Assembly (NCBI GenBank): GCA_013204195.1
Contig: JABMOJ010000450.1
Coordinates: 1 to 7,939, forward strand
Direction of reading: 5' to 3'
Length of the DNA: 7,939 bases
Source: SAR86 cluster bacterium
GTDB taxonomy: Bacteria; Pseudomonadota; Gammaproteobacteria; Pseudomonadales; Azotimanducaceae
Shown here in pieces: positions 5,635-7,939 of the stretch (position 1 is the stretch's first letter; every line of letters starts with the position of its first letter). Below the pieces are notes generated by a model. That model saw only the letters and a program-made list of their open reading frames with translations, was not told the DNA's origin and did no database searches. A program made the position numbers and the translations under genes.

Positions 5635-6678
5635 ATGAAATTATTTCCGCAAATTTGGCTCGCGGCGGCCTTATGCCTCAGCCTGAATACCTATGCCGAC
5701 CAGGACCAGACCACCCAGTGGACGTTGAACCTCTACCTAGAAAACGATCTGTTTTCCAATACTGACGAGGGCTATACCAACGGCCTGCGCGCTGCCTGGG
5801 TCTCACCCGATGTGAGCGACTATCTGGAAGATGAAACGCTCCCCAGCTGGATTCGATCGGCTAACCGGCGGCTGACATTTTTCCATCAGAACCGCGAGGG
5901 CCTGAAACGCAATTTAATCTTTTCCATAGGCCAGACCTTATACACCCCCCATGACCTTAACCGCCTAGATGTGGTGGAAGATGACCGGCCCTATGCTGCG
6001 TGGTTGTTCGCGAGCATGGGCTACCAGACTCGTAATGATCAGCAGATGGACACCCTTGAAGTTAGCGTCGGCATGGTGGGTCCTGCCGCGCTCGGTCAAC
6101 AGTCCCAGGACTTCATCCACAAGTTGCGCGGCTTCGAGACCTTTCAGGGCTGGGACAACCAGCTCAACAACGAGTTCGGTGTCATCTTTCTGTGGGAGCA
6201 CAAATCTAAGTTTATCCGTCGCCATTACGCTAACTCCCGATTCGGTTTCGACGCCATCAGCCACAGCGGAATGGCTTTGGGCAATGTTGCCACTTATATC
6301 AACGCCGGCGCCGAATTACGCCTGGGTTGGTCGATCCCCAACGATTTCGGTACCTCGGCACTGCGGCCCGGCGGTGACAATAGCTCGCCTGGATCTATCT
6401 GGGACCCGCGTTCGACTAACTTGCGACGCTGGGGGATGCATGGCTTTATTTCGATGGATGCTCGTCTGGTGGGCCATGACATTTTTCTTGACGGCAACAA
6501 CTTCAGGCCCAGTCACAGCGTCGATAAAAATAGTGGCGTAGTTGAAGGTGCCCTCGGCATTAGCTTTATCTATGGCGGCGTCAAACTGTCATACGCGCAT
6601 ATATTTCGCAGCAAGGAGTTTAGCCAACAGCCAAGTGCACACTCCTACGGCTCTTTGGCTTTTTCCTATACTTACTAA
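5635..6678 (+). CDS. LpxR-family outer-membrane lipid A deacylase-like protein
   Basis: A 347-residue outer-membrane beta-barrel of the LpxR family (DUF2219). A signal peptide covers about residues 1-21, with cleavage after TYA. The mature protein begins with the family signature LYLENDLF (33-40; Asn37 and Asp38 correspond to the active-site Asn-Asp pair of Salmonella LpxR), followed by TDEGYTNG (43-50). The segment VGMVGPAALGQQSQDFIH (145-162) carries His162, the likely catalytic histidine. Amphipathic strands continue to an aromatic C-terminus (FSYTY) as expected for BAM-assembled barrels. The Salmonella enzyme removes the 3'-acyloxyacyl chain of lipid A in a calcium-dependent way. Whether this homologue does the same is inferred. 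The start ATG has no clear Shine-Dalgarno sequence, but the signal peptide fixes it. The gene diverges from the dehydrogenase operon and converges on the next gene. Confidence 0.88.
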   Translation: MKLFPQIWLAAALCLSLNTYADQDQTTQWTLNLYLENDLFSNTDEGYTNGLRAAWVSPDVSDYLEDETLPSWIRSANRRLTFFHQNREGLKRNLIFSIGQTLYTPHDLNRLDVVEDDRPYAAWLFASMGYQTRNDQQMDTLEVSVGMVGPAALGQQSQDFIHKLRGFETFQGWDNQLNNEFGVIFLWEHKSKFIRRHYANSRFGFDAISHSGMALGNVATYINAGAELRLGWSIPNDFGTSALRPGGDNSSPGSIWDPRSTNLRRWGMHGFISMDARLVGHDIFLDGNNFRPSHSVDKNSGVVEGALGISFIYGGVKLSYAHIFRSKEFSQQPSAHSYGSLAFSYTY

Positions 6679-6762
6679 TCTGTATCGACACAGACTCTCG
6701 ACTCAAACTGAATCAAGCGCTGCCGGCAGAAATGACCGAATACTCAGCACCAATAAAGACGA

Positions 6763-7939
6763 TCATTCATAATAGAACAAGCTCTCCAACAGGTTCGCAT
6801 CGTCAAAGTGCCGGCGACCAACAAACGCCGTTGCATGATGCCCCCATTGACGCATTGCCCCGGCGGATTCAATACCCATCGGCCAAAGTAGCCAGCGCTC
6901 TAGGCGTCGACTCACTGGGATCAAGCCATTGTCAGCAAACAGGCTCTGGCGTCTACCATCAACGCTCAAACTGCGAACTTCATTGTAGTCATGCAGCACG
7001 AGCGGCACGGAACTTTCGTTAGATGAGGCAGGTCTCGAATCAGAATCGGTCTGGGCAACACGGAATGATTGACCATGCACACCCACTACGGAATGTGTAC
7101 TGTGAGTCAGCTGGACGATCACGCGTTCCCGCAAGCCATCGGGAATGGCTTTGTTGTGTACCAGCAGTGGCTCCTGGAACGCCGTGTTCGGCTTGGTTTT
7201 TAGCCGCTTATCCACTGGGAAAAATTGATGGAAACAGCCGCATTGATGGATGCTGTCGTAGGCCAGCACTTCGCCATTGGCACGCAGCGTGACTCTCCAG
7301 ATCAAACCGTCCAGCTCTCCGCCATAGAGATCCAGCTTGCCGCTCTTCGGTCGCTGAGAGAACCAGATAAAGTAGTTCAGTTGTAATAACATCTCATTTT
7401 GAAACTGCGTGTAAGACGCCAACGTGTACATCGCCGGCTGCTGCTGATCGACATTGATCCGAACCGGTGTCTGCCAAGTCACCCGACCGGGCTGATCACT
7501 GGCGCTGCGCGTATCAATCGCCCAACCCGGCGCGTAATGTGCCGTCAGCGTCTGCAGCACTGCCGCATCGAGTACCGGTAAGCCTAGCGGGTTACTAGAC
7601 CGTGCGACCTGCAGCAGACTGCTGATCTTTGCCGGATTAAGCCTTTGTTCTAATTCAGGTAGTAGATACCAACGCGTCGAGGATGGCGGTGATACTCGCT
7701 GCAACTGGTCTCGAAACTGCGCCTGCTCTGCTCGCAATGGCGGCAGCACAAACAATCGGGTTAGTGGATAAAGGCCTAAAATACGCCGCCACAACCGATA
7801 ATCGTCAGGAACCTTTTGAGAGGCCAAATCAAGCCCAAAACCCTGCGCTGCCAGCGCCAATTGTTCATTTAAGGCTTGCTGTGCGCAACGTTCGATTTCT
7901 CGCCGGTCCTCACCAGGTAACGCCGGCCACAAGTTAGCC
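6763..7939 (-). CDS. Uncharacterised conserved protein with His-Cys-Cys-His cluster (5' end outside the window)
   Basis: The frame is open from the right edge to a TGA at 6763-6765, about 392 codons, with no stop before 7939, so the N-terminus is missing. A TTG at 7932 is the first start-like codon but is unlikely to be the true start. I do not recognise the family with confidence. The visible part has a helical N-terminal region with DDYRLWRRILGLYPLTRL (43-60, counted from 7932). A mixed alpha/beta middle part follows, with LNYFIWFSQRPKSGKLDLYGG (about 185-205), then GELDGLIWRVTLRANG (205-220). The most striking element is DSIHQCGCFHQFFP, where His229, Cys231, Cys233 and His235 alternate as a possible metal site. 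The C-terminus (HATAFVGRRHFDDANLLE, then SLFYYE) also looks conserved. No membrane span is visible. It is convergent with the LpxR-family gene, with 84 bases between them. Confidence 0.75.
   Translation of the reverse strand, partial: ANLWPALPGEDRREIERCAQQALNEQLALAAQGFGLDLASQKVPDDYRLWRRILGLYPLTRLFVLPPLRAEQAQFRDQLQRVSPPSSTRWYLLPELEQRLNPAKISSLLQVARSSNPLGLPVLDAAVLQTLTAHYAPGWAIDTRSASDQPGRVTWQTPVRINVDQQQPAMYTLASYTQFQNEMLLQLNYFIWFSQRPKSGKLDLYGGELDGLIWRVTLRANGEVLAYDSIHQCGCFHQFFPVDKRLKTKPNTAFQEPLLVHNKAIPDGLRERVIVQLTHSTHSVVGVHGQSFRVAQTDSDSRPASSNESSVPLVLHDYNEVRSLSVDGRRQSLFADNGLIPVSRRLERWLLWPMGIESAGAMRQWGHHATAFVGRRHFDDANLLESLFYYE

Noticed and set aside
5969..6541. A 190-codon + strand frame inside the LpxR-family gene.
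   Set aside because: It is a shifted reading of the same strand with low-complexity Ser/Thr/Trp-rich translation, and the main frame has strong family signatures.
6679..6762. TCTGT/ACAGA mini-hairpin after the LpxR-family gene as a terminator.
   Set aside because: The stem has only five pairs, is AT-rich and lacks a T-tract on either strand.

Overview
The window reads as chromosomal DNA of a Gram-negative bacterium, most likely a gammaproteobacterium. The reasons are a periplasmic PQQ dehydrogenase with its own c-type cytochrome, an outer-membrane protein of the LpxR lipid A deacylase family, and moderate base composition with dense, mostly intact genes. This placement is inference from gene families only. 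I see no tRNA, rRNA, CRISPR array, insertion sequence or prophage signature.

Left part (1-2866, all + strand): the tail of a gene that resembles the C-terminus of a short-chain dehydrogenase (SDR); a ten-helix EamA/DMT-type transporter; a small DUF3147-type membrane protein with a TTG start behind a strong Shine-Dalgarno sequence; a complete SDR oxidoreductase with two non-standard residues at normally conserved positions; and a VOC (glyoxalase/dioxygenase-fold) protein 39 bases downstream. The last two look like a small catabolic pair.

Middle part (2880-5427, - strand): a compact operon, read right to left. It encodes a lipoprotein-type PQQ-dependent alcohol dehydrogenase, a lipoprotein-type mono-heme cytochrome c, and a small EthD-like dimeric alpha/beta-barrel protein. 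The dehydrogenase carries the Asp-Tyr-Asp signature that marks lanthanide-dependent enzymes in the methanol/ethanol dehydrogenase family. The cytochrome has an expanded CX3CH heme-attachment motif instead of CXXCH. Together they suggest a membrane-anchored periplasmic alcohol- or aldehyde-oxidising module that passes electrons from PQQ to its own cytochrome. This operon converges on the SDR-VOC pair, with only 13 bases between the stop codons and a small hairpin across the junction.

Right part (5428-7939): a divergent intergenic region of about 200 bases with an interrupted inverted repeat, then the LpxR-family gene on the + strand. Converging on that gene from the right edge is a large uncharacterised gene, cut by the window, with a striking His-x-Cys-x-Cys-x-His cluster.

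The most interesting part is the dehydrogenase/CX3CH-cytochrome/EthD-like operon. Each family is at least partly familiar, so it is better described as an under-characterised variant of a known type of system than as a wholly new one.
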